In this document: in pieces, positions 23,839 to 31,650 of the stretch | Position numbering within the stretch: the first letter of the stretch is position 1 | Layout: the number at the start of each line of letters is the position of its first letter | From: Microlunatus speluncae | GTDB taxonomy: Bacteria; Actinomycetota; Actinomycetes; Propionibacteriales; Propionibacteriaceae | Assembly: GCF_009299835.1 (NCBI RefSeq) | Contig: NZ_VKCZ01000020.1 | Coordinates: 248,001 to 312,000 of the forward strand | Length of the DNA stretch: 64,000 nt | Reading direction: 5' to 3' | The notes under the pieces: model-generated | Database searches by the model: none | What the model saw: only the letters and a program-made list of their open reading frames with translations | Told to the model about the DNA's origin: nothing | Made by a program: the position numbers and the translations under genes

Positions 23839-25467
23839 ATGATCATGAACCGCGATCATGCTTCCCTGCCGGCCCATCCGATCTCCCGGCGCCGCGTCCT
23901 GGCCGCGACAGCGGCGGCTGTCACCGGTGGTGCCGCCGTGGCCACCGGCCTGCCCACAGTGGCCTGGGCGGCCGACGACCTGGTCATCGACCTGCGCGAG
24001 TACGGGGCCAAGGGCGACGGGGTCACCGACGACACGGCCGTGTTCAACCGGGCCCTGGACGCCATCGAGGAGGCCGGTGGCGGGACGATCGTCATTCCCG
24101 CCGGCCGCTACCCGGTCGGCAACGCGGAACGCCCACGGCTGCGGGACAACCTGAAGATCGTCGGCCAGGACGCGACCCTGCTCAAGGCCGGCCCCAACGG
24201 TGCGCTGTTCGTCGCGCTGTCCCGGGGCCGCACCGGCTACGGTTCCGGCGTCCGGAACGTCCGGATCTCCGGCCTGCGGTTCCTCGGCTCGTACCCGAAC
24301 AACCGGCTGGTCTGCCCGTTCGCGTTGCACCACGCGAGCAACGTGCTGATCGAGGACTGCGTCTTCGAGCAGGTCCAGGGCTCCCGGCACTGCGTCGATC
24401 TGAACGGCTGCGAGGACATCGTGATCCGCAACTGCCGCTGGCTCGGCTACAACAACAACGAGGGCGCGGCCTATCTCGGCGCGGAGTGCATCCAGGTCGA
24501 CTACAGCTACAACGGTGCCTTGTCCTACAACGACTCCGCCGGCTCGCACGACGGGCTGATGAGCCGGCGGATCACCGTGCAGGACTGTGAGTTCCGGCCG
24601 ATCACGGTGAACGGCGTCGAGTATCCCTGCCCGAACCCGTTCGGCAGCCACGGTCTCAAGGAGGGCGCGCGGTTCAGTGATCTACGGTTCGTCGGCAACC
24701 TGGTCGTGGACCCGATCCAGGGCCCGTCGCTGGACGACAGCACCGACACCGGGATGGCCCGCGGCGCCGTGCATCTGCCCGCTTCGTCCCGGGTGTTGAT
24801 CGCGGACAACCGCTTCGTCCAGACCAAGGGCCGGATGATCCGGGCGGTCTCCTTCGGTGCCGGCGCGGTGGCGATCACCGAGGAGTCCGACCCCAACGCG
24901 TCGCCGCCGATCAAGAAGGTGCTCGACGAGCCGCTCGGCTGCAACGACATCACCATCCGTGACAACCGCTTCGAGGGCTTCGTGTCGCCGGACGACGACA
25001 CCCCGATCCAGCAGGTGATCTTCCTGCGCGGGCTGCCGAACGGCGGCGAGATCCGCGACGTCCGGATCAGCGGCAACACCTTCGTCGGCCTCGACCTGGC
25101 CGATCATCCCAGCACTCCGGCGATCGAGGCGCGGCACACCACCGGCCTGACGATCACCGGCAACACGCTCGAGCGGGCGAGCAAGATCGCGATCATCGAC
25201 CCGTCCTGCTCCGACGTGATCATCGAAGCGACCAAGGCCACCAAGATCACCGGCAGCGGCCCGGCCGTCGACGTCGCCGCCGAGCGCTACCGGATCGAGG
25301 GCAACACGCTCACCGCCGGCAGCCCGAAGCCGGGCTGCGCGATCGAGCTCGGCGACGGGACGCCCGGCCGGGTGGTGCGCAACAGGCTCACCGGCTTCAC
25401 CGAGCCGATCCGGCACCCCGATCCGCTGCCGCGCGGCGTCACGGTCCGGGGCAATCACCTGGGCTGA
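23839..25467 (+). CDS. Tat-exported right-handed beta-helix protein (pectate lyase_3 / glycosidase-like)
   Basis: 542 aa from ATG 23839 (ATG 23845 is an alternative). The N-terminus has a twin-arginine signal, PISRRRVLAATAAAVTGGAA, with likely cleavage near TVAWAADD. The mature protein begins with LREYGAKGDGVTDDTAVFNR, the entry motif of pectate-lyase-3 and GH28-like folds. It continues with many right-handed helix turns of the form ISGLRFLG, IEDCVFEQV, IRNCRW, ISGNTFVG and ITGNTLERA. It is likely a secreted polysaccharide-active enzyme. The catalytic residues cannot be assigned by eye. It is convergent with, and overlaps by 13 bases, the VOC gene. Confidence 0.88.
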   Translation: MIMNRDHASLPAHPISRRRVLAATAAAVTGGAAVATGLPTVAWAADDLVIDLREYGAKGDGVTDDTAVFNRALDAIEEAGGGTIVIPAGRYPVGNAERPRLRDNLKIVGQDATLLKAGPNGALFVALSRGRTGYGSGVRNVRISGLRFLGSYPNNRLVCPFALHHASNVLIEDCVFEQVQGSRHCVDLNGCEDIVIRNCRWLGYNNNEGAAYLGAECIQVDYSYNGALSYNDSAGSHDGLMSRRITVQDCEFRPITVNGVEYPCPNPFGSHGLKEGARFSDLRFVGNLVVDPIQGPSLDDSTDTGMARGAVHLPASSRVLIADNRFVQTKGRMIRAVSFGAGAVAITEESDPNASPPIKKVLDEPLGCNDITIRDNRFEGFVSPDDDTPIQQVIFLRGLPNGGEIRDVRISGNTFVGLDLADHPSTPAIEARHTTGLTITGNTLERASKIAIIDPSCSDVIIEATKATKITGSGPAVDVAAERYRIEGNTLTAGSPKPGCAIELGDGTPGRVVRNRLTGFTEPIRHPDPLPRGVTVRGNHLG

Positions 25468-26000
25468 GCCGACCCGGAGCCGCGCACCGGAGCGCTGCTC
25501 CGGCCCGTCGCCCGCCCGGCGAGCTCGGCGTCGAGGGTCTCCTGCGCGATCCGCATGCCGTCGGCGTACACCGGATCCTGCAACCGCTGCCACATCACGT
25601 CCTCCGGCACCTCCTCGACCTGGCTCAGCACCCACCAGATGTTGCCGAACGGGTCCTTGATCCGGCCGCCGCGCTGACCGAACGCGCTGTCTCCCAGCGC
25701 GGTCACGACCGTGGCGCCGGCCGCCAGCGCCTTGGCGAAGGCCCGGTCGGCGTCGGGGACGAAGACCCGCAGCAGGCTCGGCAGCGCGGGCCAGTCGGTG
25801 CGCCGGTCGAAGGCGAGCAACACCGTGTCGCCCACCCGGATCTCACCGTGACCGATCGAACCGTCCTCGACCGCCACCCGGGCCAGCTCTTCCCCGTCGA
25901 AGACCTCGGCGACGAAGTCCAGCAGGGCGCCGGTGTCGTCGGTGACGACCCATGGGGCGATGGTGCTGTAGCCGGCCGGGGTGGTGCTCAGGTTGTTCAT
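25455..26000 (-). CDS. VOC superfamily protein (PhnB/glyoxalase-like)
   Basis: 181 aa from ATG 26000, 7 bases after GAGGAG. The fold repeats the beta-alpha-beta-beta-beta module: STIAPWVVTDDTGALLDFVA, GEIRVGDTVLLAFDRRTDWP, SLLRVFVPDADRAFAKALAA and GQRGGRIKDPFGNIWWVLSQ, the last being the standard PhnB-type C-terminal strand. The small loop DEPFG-like segment DPFGN is conserved. It is divergent from the WYL regulator, with a perfect 8-bp dyad between them, so it is the probable target of that regulator. Substrate is unknown. Confidence 0.9.
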   Translation of the reverse strand: MNNLSTTPAGYSTIAPWVVTDDTGALLDFVAEVFDGEELARVAVEDGSIGHGEIRVGDTVLLAFDRRTDWPALPSLLRVFVPDADRAFAKALAAGATVVTALGDSAFGQRGGRIKDPFGNIWWVLSQVEEVPEDVMWQRLQDPVYADGMRIAQETLDAELAGRATGRSSAPVRGSGSAQPR

Positions 26001-26054
26001 GATCAAACTCCTCGTTCCGTCGGGTGCTGCTGAACGGTTCGAACGCTAATCCGA

Positions 26055-26079
26055 AACTAGGATTGATCCGGTCCTAGTT
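26055..26079. promoter_or_regulatory. Operator-like dyad between VOC and WYL genes
   Basis: AACTAGGA (26055-26062) and TCCTAGTT (26072-26079) are perfect inverted arms around a 9-base spacer, in the 89-bp gap of a divergent gene pair. This is the expected position for the operator of the YafY-type regulator encoded at 26090. Confidence 0.65.
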
Positions 26080-26089
26080 AACGACGAGG

Positions 26090-27232
26090 ATGGGCACCGT
26101 GCCCGGACCGACCTCCCGCCTGCTGGCGCTGCTCTCGCTGTTGCAGACGCCGCGCAGCTGGCCCGGCAGCGAACTGGCCGAACGGCTCGGCGTCACGGAT
26201 CGCACGATCCGCCGCGACATCGAGCGGCTGCGCGAGCTGGACTATCCGATCGCTGCTGAGGAAGGGATCCACGGCGGCTACCGGTTGATCGCGGGGTCGG
26301 CGCTGCCGCCGCTGCTGCTGCAGGACGACGAGGCGGTGGCGGTCGCGCTCGGCTTGCGTACGGTCGCCTCCCGCGGGTTGCCCGGGCTCGACGACGCCGG
26401 CGTACGGGCACTGACCAAGCTCAGCAACGCCCTGCCGGCCAAGCTGAAGCGCCGCGTCGCCGTGCTCGCCTCGAGCACCACCACCTGGGGCTGGCCGGCG
26501 GCGACGACCGAGGCCGACCCGGACACCCTGACCCTGCTCGCCGGCGCGATCGCCAACACGGAACGGATCCGGATGCGCTACACCGGCCGCGACGGTTCCA
26601 CCGGCCGCCGGCACACCGAGCCGCAGAAGTTGATCAGCTCGGGACCCCGGTGGTATCTCCTCGGGTACGACCTCGACCGCGACGACTGGCGCAGCTATCG
26701 GGTCGACCGGATCGCCGCCGCTGAGCCGACCGGGGCCCGGGTCACGCACCGCCTGCCCGATGATCAGATCCCGCGTCACCTCACCGAATCCGCCGCCCAG
26801 TTGGGCACCACACACTCGGCCCGGATCACCCTGCGGCTGCCGTACGCGGAAGCGAGGACCCGGCTCGGTGATCATCTCGGCCGCGGCAGCCTGGCCGCCG
26901 ACGGCACCGCCACGACCTGGACGACGCACCCCGACTCCGTCGAATGGATCGCCTGGCGGTTGCTCGGTCTCGACTGTGCCTTCGTCGTGCACGACCCGCC
27001 CGAGTTGATCACCTTCCTGACCAAGATCAACGACCGGACGTCAGGCCTGCCAGCGGCGGCGGCGCCACTCGCTGGGCGGCAGGCCGTACCGGCGGGCGAA
27101 GACGCGGGCGAAGTAGTGCGAGTCCGCAAAGCCCAGCCGGCGGGCGATCTGGGTGATCCCGAGCAGGGACTCGGTGAGCAGTTCGGTGGAGCGCTCGAGC
27201 CGGATCCGCTGCACCCAGAGCAGCGGCGATGA
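26090..27232 (+). CDS. YafY/PafC-like transcriptional regulator with WYL domain, read through at the 3' end
   Basis: 380 aa from ATG 26090. Residues 8-75 are a deoR-type helix-turn-helix (RLLALLSLLQTPRSWPGSEL, RLGVTDRTIRRDIERLRELD). The WYL domain shows SSGPRWYLLGYDLDRDDWRS and YRVDRIAAAEPTGARV. The WCX-like end runs to about residue 322 (VVHDPPELITFLTKINDRTS). The last 60 or so residues are low-complexity and are antisense to the 3' end of the araC-type gene over 192 bases, so the normal stop seems to have been lost. WYL domains bind small ligands or nucleic acid. It probably controls itself and the divergent VOC gene. Confidence 0.88.
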   Translation: MGTVPGPTSRLLALLSLLQTPRSWPGSELAERLGVTDRTIRRDIERLRELDYPIAAEEGIHGGYRLIAGSALPPLLLQDDEAVAVALGLRTVASRGLPGLDDAGVRALTKLSNALPAKLKRRVAVLASSTTTWGWPAATTEADPDTLTLLAGAIANTERIRMRYTGRDGSTGRRHTEPQKLISSGPRWYLLGYDLDRDDWRSYRVDRIAAAEPTGARVTHRLPDDQIPRHLTESAAQLGTTHSARITLRLPYAEARTRLGDHLGRGSLAADGTATTWTTHPDSVEWIAWRLLGLDCAFVVHDPPELITFLTKINDRTSGLPAAAAPLAGRQAVPAGEDAGEVVRVRKAQPAGDLGDPEQGLGEQFGGALEPDPLHPEQRR

Positions 27233-28006
27233 GTCGAGATGGCTGCGGAACTGCCGGCGCAGGGTGGACGGGCTGACGTCGGCGGCGGCGCAGAGATCGG
27301 CAACCGTGATCGGCCGGTAGAGATGCCCGCGGGCCCAGGCCATCGCCCGCCGCAGCCGGGGCGGCAGGGCTTCGTCGTCGTGCGGCTCGGTGTGCTGTTC
27401 GCCGGAGTTCAGCTCGAAGACCAAGATCGATCCGAGCCGGAGCGCCAGGCCGATCGGCGGCCGGCCGCGCCGCCAGGTCCGGCCGAGGTAGTCGATCAAG
27501 GAAGCGAGACCGGGCCGGGCCCGGCCGTCGCTGAGGAAGGGCCGGTCCGGGATCAGCAGCGGGCCGTCGGCCCGCCACGGCACGTCGGCCAGCGGCTCGT
27601 CCGGCTCGTGCGGGACGGCCAGCTCGATCGGATGACCGAGATGATGCCGCGGGATCAGGTGGACGGTGCTGATCAGCAGCGGATCCCCGCGGCTGGGCCG
27701 GTAGCGGACCGCGTGCAGCCAGGGCATCCCGACGATGTCGTGCGGCCGGACCTCGAACGCCTGCCCGTTGACCTCGACCCGGCCGGTGCCGGCCAGAACG
27801 TGCAGAAACATCCGGGAGGCGACCCGGGTGAAGCCGAGCCGTTCGGCGTGACTGAGCCGGGTGATGTGGGCGGTCGCGATCACCGGCGCCCACCGGTCGG
27901 TCAGCGGCCGGGCCCGGGGCACCGGACCGGGCGGCGGGTGGCTTCGCGGCGGCGATCTCTCCGGATCGCCGCGATCCTCCGGCATACCGACAGCTATGGC
28001 GCTCAC
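27041..28006 (-). CDS. AraC family transcriptional regulator with cupin sensor
   Basis: 321 aa. Start GTG 28006 has GGGGGAGGG about 7 bases upstream; an open frame continues to 28078 without a good site. The N-terminal cupin domain (FTRVASRMFLHVLAGTGRVE, GQAFEVRPHDIVGMP) is followed by AraC helix-turn-helices: ITVADLCAAADVSPSTLRRQ and LGITQIARRLGFADSHYFAR, ending FARRYGLPPSEWRRR. This layout is typical of sugar-responsive regulators. The 3' end overlaps the WYL gene. Its target is not evident nearby. A 70-bp palindrome lies about 100 bases upstream of the start. Confidence 0.92.
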   Translation of the reverse strand: MSAIAVGMPEDRGDPERSPPRSHPPPGPVPRARPLTDRWAPVIATAHITRLSHAERLGFTRVASRMFLHVLAGTGRVEVNGQAFEVRPHDIVGMPWLHAVRYRPSRGDPLLISTVHLIPRHHLGHPIELAVPHEPDEPLADVPWRADGPLLIPDRPFLSDGRARPGLASLIDYLGRTWRRGRPPIGLALRLGSILVFELNSGEQHTEPHDDEALPPRLRRAMAWARGHLYRPITVADLCAAADVSPSTLRRQFRSHLDSSPLLWVQRIRLERSTELLTESLLGITQIARRLGFADSHYFARVFARRYGLPPSEWRRRRWQA

Positions 28007-28103
28007 CGCAACGCCCTCCCCCGGGTCTCCCCTACACCTTCGATAGTGACTCAAAGGCGGGAAAGTTGCGATGGACAAACGCTCAAACGGTCGGTGAATC
28101 TCG

Positions 28104-28173
28104 CCCCAACCCCGACCTGTCAGAACGAGGGCACGCTATAGCGTCCCCTCGTTCTGACAAGTCGGGGTTGGGG
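28104..28173. repeat. 70-bp near-perfect palindrome with no loop
   Basis: Left arm 28104-28138 and right arm 28139-28173 are complementary at 33 of 35 positions. The outer part is CCCCAACCCCGACCTGTCAG against CTGACAAGTCGGGGTTGGGG, and the centre is ACGCTATAGCGT. It begins directly after the stop codon (28175-28177) of the leftward DUF2269-like gene. It could terminate that transcript or extrude as a cruciform. Confidence 0.9.
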
Positions 28174-28174
28174 G

Positions 28175-28705
28175 TCAGTGGGGGCGGGGTTTGCGGATGC
28201 GGGACCAGGGTTTGAAGACGGCCAGGATCATCGCGATGGTCAGCGCGGTCGGCGAGACGATCGGCGGGTAGATGATGCCCTGCAGGTCGGCGGTCGCGGT
28301 GGGGTCCTGCGCCAGTACGGCCCCGAACGCACCGACCGCCTGGACGCCGCTGCGCAGCGCGACCAGCACCAGGGCGGTCAGGATCAGGTTCAAGATCAGC
28401 TTGATCAGGACCCACCAGTAGCGGACGACGCCGTACTTCGATCCCCAGCCGAGGAACAGCCCGGTGATCAGGCAGACGATGCCGGTGGTCAGCAGCGGCA
28501 GCACGGTGATCGTCTCCAACGCCTGGAACAGCGCGGCCGCCAACTGGGGGTCGTCGGTGTTCAGCCCGGTGAAGATCGCGACGGCCATCGCCACGTCCAG
28601 GCCGAGCCAGGCCCCGGCCGACATGATGTGCAGCAGCAGCACCAGCTTGCGCACGCCCGGCCGCAGTCGCAGCCGGATCGGCGACGGGGCCGTCGTGGTC
28701 GACAT
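28175..28705 (-). CDS. DUF2269-like integral membrane protein
   Basis: 176 aa from ATG 28705, 9 bases after GAGGAGG. It shows four hydrophobic segments: RKLVLLLHIMSAGAWLGLDV (with the H...SAGAWLGLD pattern of DUF2269), VLPLLTTGIVCLITGLFLGW, LIKLILNLILTALVLVALRS and TALTIAMILAVFKPW. It is probably a small inner-membrane protein of unknown role. It is a single gene, divergent from the peptide-transport operon, followed by the 70-bp palindrome. Confidence 0.75.
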   Translation of the reverse strand: MSTTTAPSPIRLRLRPGVRKLVLLLHIMSAGAWLGLDVAMAVAIFTGLNTDDPQLAAALFQALETITVLPLLTTGIVCLITGLFLGWGSKYGVVRYWWVLIKLILNLILTALVLVALRSGVQAVGAFGAVLAQDPTATADLQGIIYPPIVSPTALTIAMILAVFKPWSRIRKPRPH

Positions 28706-28887
28706 CTCGATCACCCTCCTCGGGTCGTACGGCCTCCAGCAGTGGCGCCGCCCGGAACTCCGGACGACCCTGCCACAATGCCCGTGGCGAAAGGGCCCGA
28801 CCAGTGATTTGTGTCATCGCGGCCCCGGAGTGCGGACCCCGAGGCCATGTGGCTGAGCAACTAGCGTGTTACAGATCGTGTAAATCC

Positions 28888-28917
28888 TTGACATGGCCAG
28901 TTGCCGGACCCTACGGT
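28888..28917 (+). promoter_or_regulatory. Promoter of the peptide-type ABC importer operon
   Basis: TTGACA (28888-28893) and TACGGT (28912-28917) are separated by 18 bases, with the start codon about 50 bases downstream. Just upstream, TTACAGATCGTGTAA (28869-28883) has arms TTACA and TGTAA and could be an operator or upstream element. Confidence 0.6.
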
Positions 28918-28965
28918 CTCTCAATACCCTGCCGGCAGGCTGCGGCGATGAGGAGAAACTAGGCC

Positions 28966-30648
28966 ATGACACGACGGCCCTCGGCCCGACGATTCAGGAT
29001 GCTTCACCTTCGCGCGGCCGCGGTGGTGTGCGCCGCCGCGATGTTGATCACCGGCTGCAACGCCGGCGGTCAGCAGGCTCCGGGGCAGGACGGTGGCGAA
29101 CAGCCGGTGCTGAACGTCCACGCGAGCTCGACCCCGACCTATCAGGCCAACTTCAACCCGATCTCGGTCACGTTCCTGCCGGGCACCCGCGGATTGATCT
29201 ACGAGCCGCTGATGGCGTACACGCCGATGAAGCCGGGCGAAGGCCAGCCCTGGCTGGCCGAGAAGGCCGACTTCAACGACGACGGCACCGAGCTGACCCT
29301 GAGCCTGCGGCCGGGCGTCACCTGGTCCGACGGTGAGGCGTTCGACGCCGACGACGTCGCCTTCACCTTCAACCTGTTCGTCGAGCAGCCCGCCGCCAAC
29401 ACCGGCGCCCTGCCGGTGAAGGGTGCGAAGAAGGTCGATGATCACACGGTCACCGTGTCGTTCACCGAGCCGGTGTTCGCGCGGATGCCGAGCATCGGCA
29501 ACACGACGCCGCTGCCCGAGCACATCTTCGCCGAACAGAACCCGATGGAATACACCAACGACAAGCCGATCGGCACCGGGCCGTACACGCTGAAGTCGTT
29601 CAGTGATCAGGTCTACACGCTGCAGAAGAACCCGAAGTACTGGGACGCGCAGTCGATCAAGGTCGAGCAGATCGCCTTCCCGGCGTCGACCACGCAGACG
29701 TTCACCACCAGCCTGCAGCAGGGCAAGCTCGACTGGTCCGGCGGCTTCGTCGCCAACATCGACCAGATCTTCGTGGCCAAGGACAAGGAACACAACAAGT
29801 ACTGGTATCCGGGCGACGGCATGGTCAGCCTGCTGGTCAACCAGCGCAAGGCGCCGTTCGATGATCTTGAACTGCGCAAGGCGCTCAGCCTCGCCGTCGA
29901 CCGCGACGTGCTGTCCAAGACCGCGATGCAGGGCTACACGCCGCCGGCGCACCCGACCGGTCTGGTGCTGCCCGCCTTCGAGTCGGCGATGGCGGCGGAC
30001 TACAAGGACGCGAAGTTCACCCGAGACGTGGCGCAGGCCAACCAACTGCTCGACCAGGGCGGGTACAAGCTCGGCGAAGACGGCATCCGGACCTCCCCCG
30101 ACGGCAAGAAGCTCAGCTTCGACCTGACCATCCCGTCCGGCTACGTGGACTGGGTGGCGATGAGCAAGCTGCTGCAGGAGCAGCTCAAAGAGGTCGGGAT
30201 CGAGCTCAAACCGCAGGGCGTCGCGACCCAGAACTGGGCCGAGAACCGCAACGGCGGCAAGTACGACATCACGATCGCCTCGCAGGCCGGCGGCACCGCG
30301 CCGTACTTCCTCTACCGCTCCTTCATGAGCTCGGAGTTCAAGGTCGCCGATGACAAGCCGGCCGCCTCCAACTACAACCGTTGGTACGACCCCGAGACGG
30401 ACAAGCTGTTCGACGCTTACGAGGCGAGCGACGACCCGGCCGAGCAGCAGCAGGCGATCGCCGGGCTGGAGAAGATCGTGGTCGAGGAGCTGCCGGTGAT
30501 CCCGCTGCTGCAGAGCCCGAACTGGTTCCAGTCGCGCACGGTCAACTTCGACGGCTGGCCGTCGAAGGAGGACCCGTACGCGCTGCCGGCGCCGTTCTCC
30601 TACCCGGACAATCTGTTGGTGATCAAGCGACTGCACCCGACCCGCTGA
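28966..30648 (+). CDS. ABC transporter substrate-binding lipoprotein, family 5 (peptide/oligosaccharide type)
   Basis: 560 aa. The signal peptide ends in the lipobox LITGC (C31), after a twin-Arg-like basic start. The mature protein shows the SBP_bac_5 pattern: GLIYEPLMAYTPMKPGEGQP, LRPGVTWSDGEAFDADDVAF, IGTGPYTLKSF, FDDLELRKALSLAVDRDVLS and WYDPETDKLFDAYEASDDPA. It binds peptides, nickel complexes or oligosaccharides outside the membrane and delivers them to the permeases encoded next. An RBS GAGGAGAAAC lies upstream, and a TTGACA promoter precedes it. The permease gene follows 21 bases after the stop. The ligand is not identifiable. Confidence 0.95.
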   Translation: MTRRPSARRFRMLHLRAAAVVCAAAMLITGCNAGGQQAPGQDGGEQPVLNVHASSTPTYQANFNPISVTFLPGTRGLIYEPLMAYTPMKPGEGQPWLAEKADFNDDGTELTLSLRPGVTWSDGEAFDADDVAFTFNLFVEQPAANTGALPVKGAKKVDDHTVTVSFTEPVFARMPSIGNTTPLPEHIFAEQNPMEYTNDKPIGTGPYTLKSFSDQVYTLQKNPKYWDAQSIKVEQIAFPASTTQTFTTSLQQGKLDWSGGFVANIDQIFVAKDKEHNKYWYPGDGMVSLLVNQRKAPFDDLELRKALSLAVDRDVLSKTAMQGYTPPAHPTGLVLPAFESAMAADYKDAKFTRDVAQANQLLDQGGYKLGEDGIRTSPDGKKLSFDLTIPSGYVDWVAMSKLLQEQLKEVGIELKPQGVATQNWAENRNGGKYDITIASQAGGTAPYFLYRSFMSSEFKVADDKPAASNYNRWYDPETDKLFDAYEASDDPAEQQQAIAGLEKIVVEELPVIPLLQSPNWFQSRTVNFDGWPSKEDPYALPAPFSYPDNLLVIKRLHPTR

Positions 30649-30669
30649 TCGGAGCGTCGACACCTTCCG

Positions 30670-31650
30670 ATGCGCTATCTGCTACGCAAGGTCGCCCTCT
30701 ATCTGTTCATTGCGTGGTCGGCGATCACCCTCAACTTCCTCATCCCGAGGTTGATGCCGGGTGATCCGATCGACCTGCTGACCGAACGGATCGAGGGGAC
30801 CCTCGACCCGGCCGCCCTGGCCGCGCTCCGTGAGGCGTACGGGCTGACCGAGACCAACCTGCTGCTGCAGTACCGGGACTATCTCGGCTCACTGTTCAGT
30901 GGTGATCTCGGGCTGTCGATCGCCTACTATCCGGTGCCGGTGGCCAAGATCGTGGCCGACGCCATGCCGTGGACGATCGGCCTGATCGGCATCACCACAG
31001 TGATCAGCTTCATCATCGGCACCTTGATCGGCGTGCTGCTGGCCTGGCGGCGCGGCAGCTGGACCGACCACCTGTTGCCGATCCTGACCTTCCTCAACGC
31101 CATTCCGTACTTCTGGCTGGCGCTGATCCTGGTGTTGATCTTCGGCGTGAACCTCGGCTGGTTCGAGATCGCCGGCGGCTACGACCCGGCGCTGACCCCG
31201 GGATGGAGCGCCGACTTCATCGGGTCGGTGCTCTACTACGCGGCGCTGCCGGCGGTGACCATCGTGCTGGCCTCGTTCGCCGGCTGGGTGATGGGGATGC
31301 GGAACATGACCGTGACCATCCTCGGCGAGGACTACGTGACGCTGGCCGAGGCGAAGGGTCTGCCGAAGCGGATGGTGATGTTCGGTTACGCCGCCCGGAA
31401 CGCGATCCTGCCGTCGGTGACCTCGTTCGCGCTGTCCCTCGGCGCGGTGGTCGGCGGCTCGATGCTGACCGAGGTGATCTTCAACTATCCGGGCATCGGG
31501 TATGCGCTGTTCACCGCCGTGCAGAACCAGGACTTCCCGCTGATGCAGGGCATGTTCCTGGTGATCTCGTTCGCGGTGATCATCGCCAACCTCGCGGCCG
31601 ACGTGATCTACGTCTTCCTCGACCCGCGGACCCGGCAGGAGCAGGCATGA
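30670..31650 (+). CDS. ABC transporter permease, DppB type
   Basis: 326 aa. It starts MRYLLRKVALYLFIAWSAIT and continues with the family N-terminal PGDPIDLLTERIEGTLDP segment. Six membrane helices are visible. The EAA loop is DYVTLAEAKGLPKRMVMFGY followed by AARNAILPSVT, typical of DppB/OppB permeases. It pairs with the second permease domain encoded in the following fused gene. The stop overlaps the start of that gene (ATGA). Confidence 0.95.
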   Translation: MRYLLRKVALYLFIAWSAITLNFLIPRLMPGDPIDLLTERIEGTLDPAALAALREAYGLTETNLLLQYRDYLGSLFSGDLGLSIAYYPVPVAKIVADAMPWTIGLIGITTVISFIIGTLIGVLLAWRRGSWTDHLLPILTFLNAIPYFWLALILVLIFGVNLGWFEIAGGYDPALTPGWSADFIGSVLYYAALPAVTIVLASFAGWVMGMRNMTVTILGEDYVTLAEAKGLPKRMVMFGYAARNAILPSVTSFALSLGAVVGGSMLTEVIFNYPGIGYALFTAVQNQDFPLMQGMFLVISFAVIIANLAADVIYVFLDPRTRQEQA

